The notes under the pieces are model-generated. The model worked only from the letters and a program-made list of their open reading frames with translations. It had not been told where the DNA came from and searched no databases. From Actinomycetaceae bacterium MB13-C1-2 (lineage in GTDB: Bacteria > Actinomycetota > Actinomycetes > Actinomycetales > Actinomycetaceae): a stretch of 64,000 bases of DNA. Shown here piece after piece: positions 18,578-27,552 of this stretch; the first letter of the stretch is position 1, and each line of letters opens with the position of its first letter. The DNA lies in the NCBI GenBank assembly GCA_035621235.1, contig CP141731.1, positions 2,418,001-2,482,000 on the forward strand. The letters are read 5' to 3'. Both the position numbers and the translations under genes were made by a program.

Positions 18578-18685
18578 ACTCCCAATCTATGCGCGCGGTT
18601 CCGACCGGAGAACTCACGATCGTTAGGTCATGAATAGGCATTCGGCAATATCGGCACGTTTACCCGCGGATCTACCGTCACATGC

Positions 18686-19294
18686 ATGGTCGAACTTCTC
18701 CGCACACTCCTTGCACAGGCAGGCGAGCACATCACCCTCGTGCTCGCCTGCATGCTCCTGTTCGCGGCCCTCGACGCGGCCCTCGGGATCGGCGCCGTCC
18801 TCCCCGGGGAAACGGGCATCGTCTTGGCCGCGATCACGCTTTCAGACCGCGGCGAACTGCTCGCCGCCGGGGTATTCGTCGCCGCACTGGGCGCATTTCT
18901 CGGAGACCATGTGGGGTTCGCGGTCGGACGTGGTCTTGGAGCCCGCCTCGGCGACACCAGGCTGATCAAGCGGTTGGGCCGGGACCGCTGGGAGAAGGCA
19001 CGATATTATGTTGCCGGCCGATTCTGGGTCGTGATCATCGCCCGCCTGCTTCCGGGTATCCGCACCCTCGTCGCCGCTGCAGCCGGCGCCTCAGCGGTGC
19101 CGTACTCGCGATTCGCAACCGCTTGTGGTCTCGCGGCACTGCTCTGGGCCGGGCTTTGGGTCGTCGGTGGTGCGCTTATCGGGAACGCACTGTTCGACAT
19201 CGTGGAGCGCTACACCCTGCCCGCGTTCATCGTCGTGGCCGCAGCACTCGCCGTTTGGATCCTCGCACGCCATAAGCGGGGGGTGCGCGCATGA
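18686..19294 (+). CDS. DedA-family membrane protein
   Basis: 202 residues with DedA features: ALGAFLGDHVGFAVGRGLGA, then RFWVVIIARLLPGIRTLVAAAAG (the F-x-RxxPGxRT motif) and several membrane helices. DedA proteins are lipid flippases or scramblases needed for envelope integrity and resistance to cationic peptides. The gene is divergent from the two-component system and overlaps the next gene by 4 bp. Confidence 0.88.
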   Translation: MVELLRTLLAQAGEHITLVLACMLLFAALDAALGIGAVLPGETGIVLAAITLSDRGELLAAGVFVAALGAFLGDHVGFAVGRGLGARLGDTRLIKRLGRDRWEKARYYVAGRFWVVIIARLLPGIRTLVAAAAGASAVPYSRFATACGLAALLWAGLWVVGGALIGNALFDIVERYTLPAFIVVAAALAVWILARHKRGVRA

Positions 19295-19872
19295 ACCGCA
19301 CGTCATCGGCACGCCCGCGCCGCGACTGGGCAACTCTGCCAAATCTCATCACCCTGCTGCGGCTCGGGCTCGTAGTTCCGATCGTCATCCTCATCCTCAA
19401 CCGTGACCATCCCGGCCTCACCGTCGTACTCCTGGCGATCTTCGGCGCAAGCGACTGGATCGACGGCTATCTCGCCCGCGCCCTGAACCAGGTCAGCACC
19501 ACGGGAGCGGTTCTCGATCCGATCACAGACCGCGTCGGCGTTGCGACCATCGCACTCGCCCTTGTCTTAGCAGGTCATCTCTCCTTCGGAGTGGTTCTCA
19601 CCATCGCAGCCGTCGACGCTGCACTCGTCATCACCTACCTGGTGACCCGTCCCTCACAAGCGCCGAAGGTCTCCCGAGTCGGGAAGATGCGCACTGCCGC
19701 GCTCATGTCAGGGCTCGCGCTCATCGGACTCAGCCTGCTCCCCACACTCCACCCGGTCGGAGCCGCAGGCAGAGTGCTTTGCATCGCTGGAGCGGTTCTC
19801 CACGCCGTCGCAGGGTTCGGGTACTTCCGAGCTCTCCTTCGTGACAACCGCAAAGATCTGTCTGATATGTGA
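19291..19872 (+). CDS. CDP-alcohol phosphatidyltransferase (PgsA-like)
   Basis: 193 residues, membrane protein. The complete family motif is present: D55, D58-G59, A62-R63, G72, D76 and D80, in DWIDGYLARALN followed by TTGAVLDPITDR. It joins a CDP-diacylglycerol to an alcohol acceptor, most likely glycerol phosphate (phosphatidylglycerophosphate synthase) or, given two in actinobacteria, cardiolipin-type chemistry. Translationally coupled to dedA. Together with the divergent two-component pair it looks like a membrane-lipid remodelling cassette. Confidence 0.87.
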   Translation: MNRTSSARPRRDWATLPNLITLLRLGLVVPIVILILNRDHPGLTVVLLAIFGASDWIDGYLARALNQVSTTGAVLDPITDRVGVATIALALVLAGHLSFGVVLTIAAVDAALVITYLVTRPSQAPKVSRVGKMRTAALMSGLALIGLSLLPTLHPVGAAGRVLCIAGAVLHAVAGFGYFRALLRDNRKDLSDM

Positions 19873-19923
19873 TCCCAGGCTGTTCGACTATCTTCTCCGG
19901 CGTCCACGCAGAGACCCGGGGGT

Positions 19924-20845
19924 CTAGTCGTTGATTCGGGTGAAGGCCCGGTTGAATGCGGCCTCCGACTGGTACCCGAGTTCGGAGGCGAGGCGGGCGG
20001 CGGTGATGTCTTCTTCGCGCAGCCGTGACGCGGCGATGTTCATGCGCCAGCGGGTGAGGTAGGCGATCGGTGCTTCGCTGAGCAGCGCGGTGAAGCGGCT
20101 GCTGAACGATGACCTGGGCATCGTGGCGACCTGGGCGAGACGACCGAGGTCCCCGTCGTTGCCGGGATGGTGGTGGATCGCTTCGAGTACGCGACCGATC
20201 CTCTCGTCTTCGCGTGCACGCAACTAGCCTGCAGGGGCCGTCGAGTCGTTGATGAGCCAGGAGCGGATCGCCTGCACAACGAGGATGTCGGCAAGTCTGG
20301 TAGCGGCGGCTTCACCTCCGAGCTGCGGGTGCGCGAGCTCGCCCGCCATAAGGCGCAGCGTGTCCTTGATCGAGGACACCCCCGAGAGCGTATCGCCGCC
20401 GATGAACATCACGGCGGGAAGCATATGCATCAGCTCGCGTGCGGCGAACTCGTCAAAGGAGACAACCCCGCAGATCAGCTGCGCTGCCCGGCTGCCTCCC
20501 CCGGTGCTGGAGGATCGAGTAGCTGGCGCTCAAGTACTCCCGGGGCAGAAGGTCGACTCTCGGGCCACGACGCGCATCGGCTTCGCTGAGCAGGTCATGG
20601 CCGAGGCCGTGCGGCACGAGGACGAGGTCGCCCGCCCGCACCTCGACCGGATCGGACGCTGGCAAGCGCAGCCAGCAGGAGCCGGCCGTGACGACGTGGA
20701 AGCTCACAGAGTCGGCGATCGCCGGCATTTGCTGCGCCCACGGCTCGGAGAGCTCGACGTGGCAGTAGAAGGTACTGCGCATCCGCAACGAGTGGAGCAC
20801 ACGCGCCACCCGATCCTGATCCTCGAAACGCGAGAGAACCTCCAT
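19924..20845 (-). pseudogene. broken AraC-family regulator with cupin domain
   Basis: Three minus-strand pieces make one gene. The first (from 20845) is the AraC-type cupin domain, MEVLSRFEDQDRVARVL and later VRAGDLVLVPHGLGHDL. The frame then shifts near 20490 to continue as FDEFAARELMHMLPAVMFIG, an in-frame TAG stands at 20224-20226, and the rest is the helix-turn-helix ending GYQSEAAFNRAFTRIND. With one frameshift and one nonsense codon it should be non-functional. Confidence 0.85.
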
Positions 20846-20989
20846 GCTGCAGTCGTGTCACGTCCCCGAGCAGATACGCCCGCTGGATCAGATGATTGAG
20901 CAAGAACTTTGCCTATATGAGGATGTTTCTGCTGAGTAATGCCGCATACGCCGAAGAACAATCAATCGAAGCTCGCAGGAGGAAACTAT

Positions 20990-21106
20990 ATGTACGTCAT
21001 CGCAGGAGCCACAGGCAGGGTCGGATCGGTCACCGAACGGACACTGCTGGGTGCCGGGGCCGAGGCGCGCGTACTGGTGCGCCGCCAGATCTATGCGGAA
21101 GCGTGA
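20990..21106 (+). pseudogene. 5' remnant of an NmrA-like NAD(P)-binding oxidoreductase
   Basis: A strong ribosome binding site (GGAGG) precedes an ATG and the frame begins MYVIAGATGRVGSVTERTLL, the GxTGxxG dinucleotide-binding start of NmrA/epimerase-type proteins, but stops after 38 codons. It lies divergent to the broken AraC gene, the usual arrangement of such a regulator and its target. About 380 bp between here and the VOC gene hold no recognisable gene. Confidence 0.6.
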
Positions 21107-21487
21107 GCCGCACAGGGGGCCGAGGCCGAGGCCGGCGGATAGGGGCGGGGCATGCGGATGAGCCTTCCGGATCAGGCCACCAGTTAGCCATCGAAACTGG
21201 AACCTTTTCCGTGAGGCAGGTCAAGAAGTCACCTAACAGCGCGGCAGTCCCAGAATCATGAAGTCGGACAAGCTGGGGCTCGACGCGTTCATCGCCGGGA
21301 TGGCTGAACTGACCGCCGATGGTCAGGACGGCAGCTCTCCGGCTCTTCCTGGTAGGATGGAACCGATGAAGACCAGTCAGGCCCACGGCGGCCGCTCCCG
21401 GGAAGGCCATCTGGTCGTTTCCTGATCCGTGCGCCTCCTTGCGTTGATGCGATCCCAGAATCACATCAACGAAGACAAGGAGAATCC

Positions 21488-21865
21488 ATGACTGCACACT
21501 TCAACCACACCATCATCGCTTCGCTTGACCCGCCGACCATGGCCGAGTTCTACATCGACATGCTGGAAGCAACACCCGCTGAGTCGTGGGGCGCGTTCAC
21601 GAACATCCAGATCGGCAGCGGGGTGATGCTCCAGTTCGCCGGACCGCTGCCGTTCGAGTTCCCACCACAGCATTACGCCTATCTCGTGGACGACGAGCAC
21701 TTCGCCCGCGCCTACGCGAAGATCACGGAACGAGGCTGGGACCACTGGGCCGACCCGCAGCGCACGAAGCCCGGAGAGATCAACCATGAGCACGGTGGGC
21801 GAGGCGTCTATCTGCTCGACCCGTCCGGCCACTACCTCGAACTCATCACGCAACCGTACCTGTAA
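21488..21865 (+). CDS. VOC (glyoxalase/bleomycin-resistance fold) family protein
   Basis: 125 residues with two beta-alpha-beta-beta-beta units: FNHTIIASLDPPTMAEFYID at the start and RGVYLLDPSGHYLELITQP at the end, where the histidine and glutamate are in positions used for metal binding. Members include dioxygenases, glyoxalases and antibiotic-binding proteins; the substrate is unknown. It is a stand-alone gene with its own terminator. Confidence 0.8.
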   Translation: MTAHFNHTIIASLDPPTMAEFYIDMLEATPAESWGAFTNIQIGSGVMLQFAGPLPFEFPPQHYAYLVDDEHFARAYAKITERGWDHWADPQRTKPGEINHEHGGRGVYLLDPSGHYLELITQPYL

Positions 21866-21883
21866 GGGTTAAGTCTGCCGACC

Positions 21884-21922
21884 AAGAACCCCTACTGCTC
21901 AAAGTGAGTGGCAGGGGTTCTT
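21884..21922 (+). terminator. rho-independent-like terminator after the VOC gene
   Basis: A perfect 10-bp stem (AAGAACCCCT with AGGGGTTCTT) around a 19-base loop starts 19 bp after the VOC stop codon. The run of T expected after it is weak. Confidence 0.6.
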
Positions 21923-21936
21923 GCTATCCTTAGGTG

Positions 21937-22940
21937 TGCAACTGAATGAGGTTTATGACAGGGGAGCTTGTGCTTTCTGTTTGAGTCGTTCGTAGGGGGT
22001 TTGCCCGCCGAGTGCTCCGTGTGGTCGATCATAGTTGTAGTGGTCTTCCCATTGCTGGAGTCGTTCGGCGAAGAGGTTCGCGTCGTCGATGACTTCTCCT
22101 TCGAGGAGTCGATAGAACTCTTCGGAGTCGATCCGGTGGGACCTTTCGACCTTCCCGTTCAAGCGGGGTGTACGGGGCCTGATCTTGACGTGGCCGATGC
22201 CCTTGTCGAGCAGGTGCCAATGGAACGCTTGTCCGAACTCTTGACCGTTATCGGTCTGCACCTGTTCGACTTGGAACGGTAGTTTCGACAGCACATGGTC
22301 GATGGACTGGATCGCGGTCTTCTGGTTGTTGCGTGGGTAAGCACAAAGCACTCGGACGCGGGTGCAGTCAGCGATCGCAGTGTACTGGTAGTAGCGCTTC
22401 TTTCACCCCGTCTGTCCCAAGGGTTCGATGAACTTCACGTCGACTTGCAGGGCGTGCCCAGACCGTTGCTTCTCGTAGCGTTTCCACCTCGTCTGGGTGC
22501 GCTTGTAGCGCTGTGAAGCGGGGAGCCGGTTCAGTCCGACCTTCTTTAGAATCCGCCAGATCCCGGAGGTGCTGATCGTGATGTCGTGATAGTGAGCCAG
22601 ATACATCGCGATCTTGTGGGGTCCGAAGTGATACCGCTGGCGTAGCCAAAGGATTTTCTCGATCACTTCCGAGCCGGCCTTATTCGGTTGATGATGCGGC
22701 TCGCTGGAGCGATCCCTCAACCCCTCAAGACCCTCGTCCTCGTAACGACGTTTCCACTTGTAGTAGGTCTGTCGGCTGATGCCGTAGTACCGGCACGTCG
22801 CCGCGACGTTCCCACTGATCTCATCGACGTGCCACAGCACGGCGAGCTTATGCTTCGCTCGACGCTCGAACTCTCGTTGTGAAATGGAACCTTCCTCCCA
22901 ATCGGAACACCCCACTGTCAACAACCTCCATCAGTTTTAG
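21937..22940 (-). mobile_element. IS481-family insertion sequence, inactivated
   Basis: About 1.0 kb bounded by imperfect inverted repeats: left AACTGAATGAGGTTTATGAC, right (complement) AACTGATGGAGGTTGTTGAC. It contains one transposase gene with an internal stop. It abuts directly an IS5-family remnant on its right. Confidence 0.8.
21953..22924 (-). pseudogene. IS481-family transposase with in-frame stop
   Basis: Two open stretches are in the same frame: an N-terminal helix-turn-helix part (RYYGISRQTYYKWKRRYEDE, GLRDRSSEPHH) and a DDE integrase core (VQTDNGQEF, RTPRLNGKVERSHR). They are divided by a TGA at 22403-22405 in the context GQTG-stop-KKRYYQYT, where relatives have an arginine codon, so a single CGA to TGA change explains it. 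Confidence 0.85.
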
Positions 22941-23047
22941 AGCTAGGCCTCGCCACCCGCTACGACAAACACGTGATCGTCTACCGCGCCGCCGTCCTTA
23001 TCCACACCGCCATCGCGTGGACCCGGCAACTATCAGACACGCCCTAG
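22941..23047 (+). mobile_element. 3' remnant of an IS5-family element
   Basis: The plus strand encodes LGLATRYDKHVIVYRAAVLI and TRQLSDTP-stop, the same C-terminus as the IS5 elements at 14.6 and 35.7 kb but with many substitutions, and ends in the same GACACGCCCTAG terminus. The rest of that element is gone, replaced by the IS481 element. Confidence 0.8.
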
Positions 23048-23049
23048 CT

Positions 23050-23378
23050 GCGTGCCGCCGCCCGCGAGCTCGTGTCAAAGAGTCTATTTTCGGCCGGGTG
23101 CAGCTGGTGTTGGACGACGTAGGAGGAGCCCTTGATCTTCCACAGCCCTGCTGCCCAACCCCGAGGGTGGGCAGCAGGGCTTGCTCGGTGCCGGTCAGCC
23201 CGAGCGCCGCGGAGGTCGGGCCCAGCTGGTCGCTCTCCTACCGGTAGATGATCCGCGTCTCCGCGTTCGCCAACAACGAGTTAGCCAGGCCCCGCATCGC
23301 CGAGCCCTGGTCGCCGACGTTGTCGAGGTCGCTGACCTTGTGGAAGATCATCGCGTTCGCGATCCCGTACGCCCGCGC
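23050..23378 (-). pseudogene. C-terminal remnant of a VirB4-like conjugation ATPase
   Basis: The minus strand encodes AYGIANAMIFHKVSDLDNVG and then SLLANAETRIIYR-stop-ESDQLG, ALGLTGTEQALLPTLG and, after a frameshift, LWKIKGSSYVVQHQLHPAE. The intact ATPase at 45713-47269 has the same sequence with a Q at the stop position (CAG to TAG). It is joined directly to the 3' end of the second ardC gene, far from any other transfer gene, so a large deletion made this junction. Confidence 0.85.
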
Positions 23379-24445
23379 CCCGCTCGTTCCGGCCGCGCCT
23401 CCTCAGCCTCCGCGGCAGGCGCTGTCCGGCCGGGCCGAGGTTCCGGTGGGCGGCGTTGGGTGTCGCGGTCGAGGCCGGGCGGGGTGCCGTCGCTCACCTG
23501 GATCGTGTCGAGCCGGTCGAGGATGTCGATCGCGGTCTTGCGGATACGCTCCCCGGCGGCCTGCACCACCTCGACCGGGTTCTTCCTATCCACGGCCACC
23601 GCCCACCCGGCCACGTACGGGATCGTGTACTCGCTGGTGTCCATCCCGTGCGCAGCGCCGATCATCAGCGCCACCGATTCGGCCTCGACCTCCCCGATCC
23701 CGCGATGCTGCCTCGCCTCCTCCTGGTCGGGGCCGTGCATCAGGACATGGGCGAGCTCGTGCCCTTCGGTCTTCACCTGCGCGGCATCGGGCATTTTCTC
23801 CCGCACCGCGACCTGGCGGGTCTCGAAGTTCGTCAGCCCGTTCGCGCCGCCGATCATGCCCTCGTGCGGCACCCACAGCAGCTCGAACCCCTCGGCCTCG
23901 ATCCGTCCCGCCAGCCCCTCGCGCAGTCCTTCCGGCGCTTCCCCGGTGAGCAGCCTTGGCTCCGGCTTCTTCGGGAGCGGGTCGCCGGTGGTCTGGGAGA
24001 CATCCCAGACGTAGGCCGGGCGCACCCCGACCATTTTCGAGCGCACGGTCTCGCCTGGCTTGGGCTTCTCACCGCGGTTCAGGCGCCGCCACGACGCGGG
24101 ATCGGACGGGTTCGCGGACGCGAATCTGCCGGTGACGGGGGCGAGGATCTGGTATCCGGCCTGGCCTTTGCCGACCTGGCGGCCGAGTTGTTGCCACTGC
24201 TTGTAGCCGGCGACATAGGTCGGGAACGGTTCCGGGACCCGGCCCCGTTCAAACGCGGCCTGGTGCTGTTCCCAGATCAGCAGGACGTTGTTGAACGACC
24301 GGGACCGGAACCGTGCGGCGAACCGGAGCGCGTCGGCCCAGTCGTCCCCGGTGACGAGCCGTTCGACCGCGCCGGTGAGCTTGTCGTGGAGCTCGTCGAG
24401 CTTCGCCTCCCGCGCTTGGCGGGCCTCCTCTTGCCTCGTCGCCAT
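23348..24445 (-). CDS. ardC: ArdC-like antirestriction protein, second copy
   Basis: 365 residues, the same architecture as the copy at 9415-10500: N-terminal FRSRSFNNVLLIWEQH and GRQVGKGQAGYQIL, zincin motif HELAHVLMHG, and GEVEAESVALMIGAAHG. The last 40 or so residues are proline-, arginine- and glutamate-rich and the final few run into a VirB4 remnant, so the native C-terminus may have been replaced. The catalytic core is intact and the protein is probably still functional. Confidence 0.85.
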   Translation of the reverse strand: MATRQEEARQAREAKLDELHDKLTGAVERLVTGDDWADALRFAARFRSRSFNNVLLIWEQHQAAFERGRVPEPFPTYVAGYKQWQQLGRQVGKGQAGYQILAPVTGRFASANPSDPASWRRLNRGEKPKPGETVRSKMVGVRPAYVWDVSQTTGDPLPKKPEPRLLTGEAPEGLREGLAGRIEAEGFELLWVPHEGMIGGANGLTNFETRQVAVREKMPDAAQVKTEGHELAHVLMHGPDQEEARQHRGIGEVEAESVALMIGAAHGMDTSEYTIPYVAGWAVAVDRKNPVEVVQAAGERIRKTAIDILDRLDTIQVSDGTPPGLDRDTQRRPPEPRPGRTAPAAEAEEARPERAGRGRTGSRTR

Positions 24446-24681
24446 CGTCCGGCCTCCTCCCGGCGGGCCAGCCGCAAGGGGCGGCGGCTGGTCCTGTACC
24501 TGCGAGGTGAGCCAGGCACATCCGGCGAGTCGAGACGGTCAGCGAACTACGGGATCGGTAGGTTGGCCGCCAGGACAACTTGTGGTCGTGCCTGACGTAG
24601 GCCATACCGGACTACCAGCGCTCCCGCCGACGCTGGGCGGGAAGCGGGGATGTCCGGTCGGACGCCGGACGAAGTGAGGGT

Positions 24682-25755
24682 TTACCGGACCACGGTGCCG
24701 TTCTCGGGGTGATCGGTCGTGATGGGGCGCATGGCGCGGTAGTGGCTCGGGCTGAGCCCGGTGTGCTCGATGAACGCTTCCGTCGCCCGCGACCGGCTCG
24801 ACCAGCCCACGCGACGGCCCGCGGTAGCCACGGGCAGGTCGGTCTCGCGCAGCAGCCGCGCCATCTCCTGCACGCGCAGCATGGTCAGGTAGGCGATCGG
24901 GGTCTTCCCGAATGCCTCCGCGAACACCCGCGTGAGCTGTTGCGGAGATAGCCGCACGGTCTCGGCCAGTTCGCCCAGCGTCCACGGGTGCGCGACGTTC
25001 TCGTGGAGAGCTTCGCGCGCGAGCATCGCTTCACGGCGCAGCGGCGCGAACCGCCGAGTACGCGGCAAGACTGGGCGCGAGCGCGCCCGCTGCAACGGCG
25101 TCAACCGCACCGGCGAGACACGGATGTGCGGGGCGAGGACGTCCATGACGGCGAACCAGAGCGCCTGCAACCGGTTGAACCGCTGCGGGAAACAGCCCTC
25201 AATACTGAGGGCGACCATCTCATCCAGCCACGGCGTCACCATGCCCGCCCGGTCCCGGCCCAGGCGCAGGACCTGGGCCGGCTCGGAGTAGACCTTCTCG
25301 GCAAACCCTTGCGCGTCGAGCCGATCATGCAAGACCGTCGAGTGCTGCCAGAAGAACTGATCGAGCGCGAAGTCGGTATCAACGTAGATCGCGGTGAGAG
25401 TGACGAGGCCTTCGGGTTCGGCGCTGAACAACACGTTCGGGCCGATCATGATTACATCACCGAAGCTGACCGGCTGATGCCCGAACTCGCTAAACACGAT
25501 CGCGGACCCCGACCTGACGAACACGAGCTTGAGACAGTCGTAGACCATCGGCCCGACCGGACGACGGATTGAGCGGGTGCGGGCCAGGACTGGCAGAAAC
25601 CGTCCGCGGTCAGGGGCCTTTACCATCCGCACCGGACTGCACTGATCCGCAGAGCGAGCAATGGCTCGACGCTGTCCGCGCTCGGCGTGGAGAGCAGAGC
25701 CCACGCCGCAGATATCAGCTTCTTTGAAGCGCCGCGAATGAGTGTTCTGACCCAT
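24682..25755 (-). CDS. AraC-family regulator paired with ArdC, second copy
   Basis: About 357 residues from the ATG at 25755 (the frame is open to 26034; an ATG at 25626 would align best with the first copy). Shared segments with 8245-9177 include YDCLKLVFV, FWQHSTVLHDRLDA, YSEPAQVLRLG and the helix-turn-helix (SPQQLTRVFAEAFGKTPIAYL). The ardC copy follows on the same strand after 236 bp. The start lies 8 bp after the membrane-protein gene, so it may also be read from that operon. Confidence 0.82.
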   Translation of the reverse strand: MGQNTHSRRFKEADICGVGSALHAERGQRRAIARSADQCSPVRMVKAPDRGRFLPVLARTRSIRRPVGPMVYDCLKLVFVRSGSAIVFSEFGHQPVSFGDVIMIGPNVLFSAEPEGLVTLTAIYVDTDFALDQFFWQHSTVLHDRLDAQGFAEKVYSEPAQVLRLGRDRAGMVTPWLDEMVALSIEGCFPQRFNRLQALWFAVMDVLAPHIRVSPVRLTPLQRARSRPVLPRTRRFAPLRREAMLAREALHENVAHPWTLGELAETVRLSPQQLTRVFAEAFGKTPIAYLTMLRVQEMARLLRETDLPVATAGRRVGWSSRSRATEAFIEHTGLSPSHYRAMRPITTDHPENGTVVR

Positions 25756-25763
25756 CGAGCCGA

Positions 25764-26345
25764 TCAGTCGTCGAGCAGAGGGTTGTACTTCATGCTCAGG
25801 CTGCGTTCGAGCCCGGCGGCTCCGGCCAGGATGATGAGTGCCACGTTCGTCCAGCCCGGTAGCGTCAGTGCCGGGACCTCGAACGACGGCAGTCCGACGA
25901 GCGGCGTCAGGTTCCCGGTGAGGTTGATCAGCTGGGGAAGCTCGATCCCGAGCACAGCCAGTAGGACGACGAGCGAGACCCAACCGACGACTCGGCTCGC
26001 GGTAGGGTGAGCGGTACCGACCCGCGCCCGCCATGCCTCGGCCGTTCCTTCGGCCGGTGGAAGCTGCACTTTGCCGCCAGCTTCGCCCTGTCGCAGGCGA
26101 ACGTACTTCATGCCGGCCTTAGCGACCGCGGCCTCGATCCGTACGCCACCGCCGAGATGGAACGTGGCACGCCCGCGAGCAGTGTCGACGAGTCGCCCGT
26201 TCCGGTAGAGGCGGATGCGCTCGGCCAGGTCGAGGTAGTGAGCGTCGACGACGTAGGTCGCCCCGTCGTGCTCGGTCACGAAACGGCCCCGGACCAGCCC
26301 CTCCCCGCGCCGCAGCGGCCGCAGGACCTCGGAGTCATCCGCCAT
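25764..26345 (-). CDS. membrane protein of unknown function
   Basis: 193 residues. The first 110 are soluble and beta-rich (LRPLRRGEGLVRGRFVTEHD; YLDLAERIRLYRNGRLVD), followed by two membrane helices (VVGWVSLVVLLAVLGIELPQ and WTNVALIILAGAAGLE). No family recognised. Its start overlaps the end of the TetR gene by 11 bp, so it is likely regulated with it. Confidence 0.7.
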   Translation of the reverse strand: MADDSEVLRPLRRGEGLVRGRFVTEHDGATYVVDAHYLDLAERIRLYRNGRLVDTARGRATFHLGGGVRIEAAVAKAGMKYVRLRQGEAGGKVQLPPAEGTAEAWRARVGTAHPTASRVVGWVSLVVLLAVLGIELPQLINLTGNLTPLVGLPSFEVPALTLPGWTNVALIILAGAAGLERSLSMKYNPLLDD

Positions 26346-26982
26346 GGCCGCCCTCCGTGTCGTCAGTCGTGCTCTTGCCGAGCCCGCAAGCCAGCGCCGC
26401 GTCTAGGACCCGGTGTGCCTCGTCGGCCCCGAGATGGCCGTGCAGGACTTCACTCGCGAGCCCGCCGGCCGTCGCAAGCAATCCATCAGAGATCATCTCC
26501 GGGGACGTGATGCCGGCTGCTTCCAGCGCGGAACCGGGTCTGCGTAAGACGAGCGCAACCTGATCGACCAGCAGCATGCGCAGCTCTGCGTGACCCTCCA
26601 GCAGTGCCCGCCCCAACGCCGGCTCGGTGAGCGCCAAGGTCTCAAACATGGTGACCACACGGAGATCTCTGAAGTCCTCGGGACTCCGCGGGATCATCGT
26701 GCGCAGAATCGCCGCGACCACCTCCGCAGGGCTCGGCTCGACTTTCGCGAGCGTCGCCTCCACACGAGAACGCGCCCTATCCTGCACAGCATCGAAGCAG
26801 GCCTGCACCAGCCTGGCGTGGTCGGTGAAGTAGTGCTGGACCCGTCCCGGGGATACATCCGCGGCAGCAGCGACCCGACGGAACGTCAGCGACTCGAGGC
26901 CCCCCTGCTCGACCGCGGTGCCCGCTGCATCGATGATCGCTTGCCGGACCACATCGTGATCGCGTCCGCGCCCTCGCGCCAC
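26335..26982 (-). CDS. TetR-family transcriptional regulator
   Basis: 215 residues. The N-terminal helix-turn-helix (VRQAIIDAAGTAVEQGGLES, then TFRRVAAAADVSPGRVQHYF) is typical; the C-terminal ligand domain carries a BetI-like TetR_C pattern. It heads a two-gene operon with the membrane protein. Confidence 0.87.
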   Translation of the reverse strand: MARGRGRDHDVVRQAIIDAAGTAVEQGGLESLTFRRVAAAADVSPGRVQHYFTDHARLVQACFDAVQDRARSRVEATLAKVEPSPAEVVAAILRTMIPRSPEDFRDLRVVTMFETLALTEPALGRALLEGHAELRMLLVDQVALVLRRPGSALEAAGITSPEMISDGLLATAGGLASEVLHGHLGADEAHRVLDAALACGLGKSTTDDTEGGHGG

Positions 26983-27053
26983 AGCCCATCTCCCTTCCTT
27001 CTACAGTGCAATACAAGCGTATCGAAGTAAATGCGCGGCGTCCATCCCTTCTA

Positions 27054-27151
27054 GGCCGTGTTGCTAAACCCATTGGAGGGTTGCGGCGAGGCAGAGCGCG
27101 GAGTGATAGTTCCTGGCGGTCTTGTCTGAGCGCATGGCAATGCCGCGCCAC
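27054..27151 (-). mobile_element. 3' remnant of a different IS5-family transposase
   Basis: The minus strand reads GIAMRSDKTARNYHSALCLA and ATLQWV-stop, the usual C-terminus of one IS5 subgroup. Only about 98 bp remain; the IS3 element abuts it. Confidence 0.7.
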
Positions 27152-27252
27152 TGAAGCGCCCTGGGTTTGATGGAGGCTCTGATGTGCCCTGGCTTTAGTG
27201 GAGTCAGCCTGTTGGGATCTTGGTAGCAGCGCAACCAAGAAAGAGGTCGGCC

Positions 27253-27552
27253 GTGAGTCGTTATCTTGAACCCTTCAGACGCAAAGTCCTAGATTTGCTC
27301 TCTGAAGGTAAACCCGTGAAACATGTTGCTGAGGATCTCGGCATCAGCCAGCAAACCATCTATAACTGGCGCAAACAGCAACGTATCGATCAAGGGGAGC
27401 TCCCCGGCACAACCAGCGCCGAGAACGCTGAACTTGCCAGTGCGAAACGCCGCATTCGTGAGCTCGAAGAGGAAGTACAAATCCTGGTTCGTGCGCGACA
27501 GCTCTTGAAGGAGACTCCCAACCCAAAAGGGTGTACGCGGCCATCGCAGTGA
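27253..27552 (+). CDS. IS3-family transposase orfA
   Basis: 99 residues from a GTG with AGAGG upstream. Helix-turn-helix VKHVAEDLGISQQTIYNWRK and a leucine-zipper-like coiled coil (ASAKRRIRELEEEVQILVRA). A slippery AAAAGGG in the overlap with orfB should give the fused transposase. Confidence 0.88.
   Translation: MSRYLEPFRRKVLDLLSEGKPVKHVAEDLGISQQTIYNWRKQQRIDQGELPGTTSAENAELASAKRRIRELEEEVQILVRARQLLKETPNPKGCTRPSQ

Noticed and set aside
17567-18637. 356-codon plus-strand frame across the histidine kinase
   Set aside because: Antisense shadow; the minus strand has clear kinase motifs.
21258-21425. Short frame MKSDKLGLDAFIAGMAEL upstream of the VOC gene
   Set aside because: No recognisable family and lies in a degenerate area between remnants; could be part of a decayed gene but not supportable.
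23456-24595. 379-codon plus-strand frame across the second ardC
   Set aside because: Antisense shadow of ArdC, whose HELAH motif and homology to the first copy are convincing.
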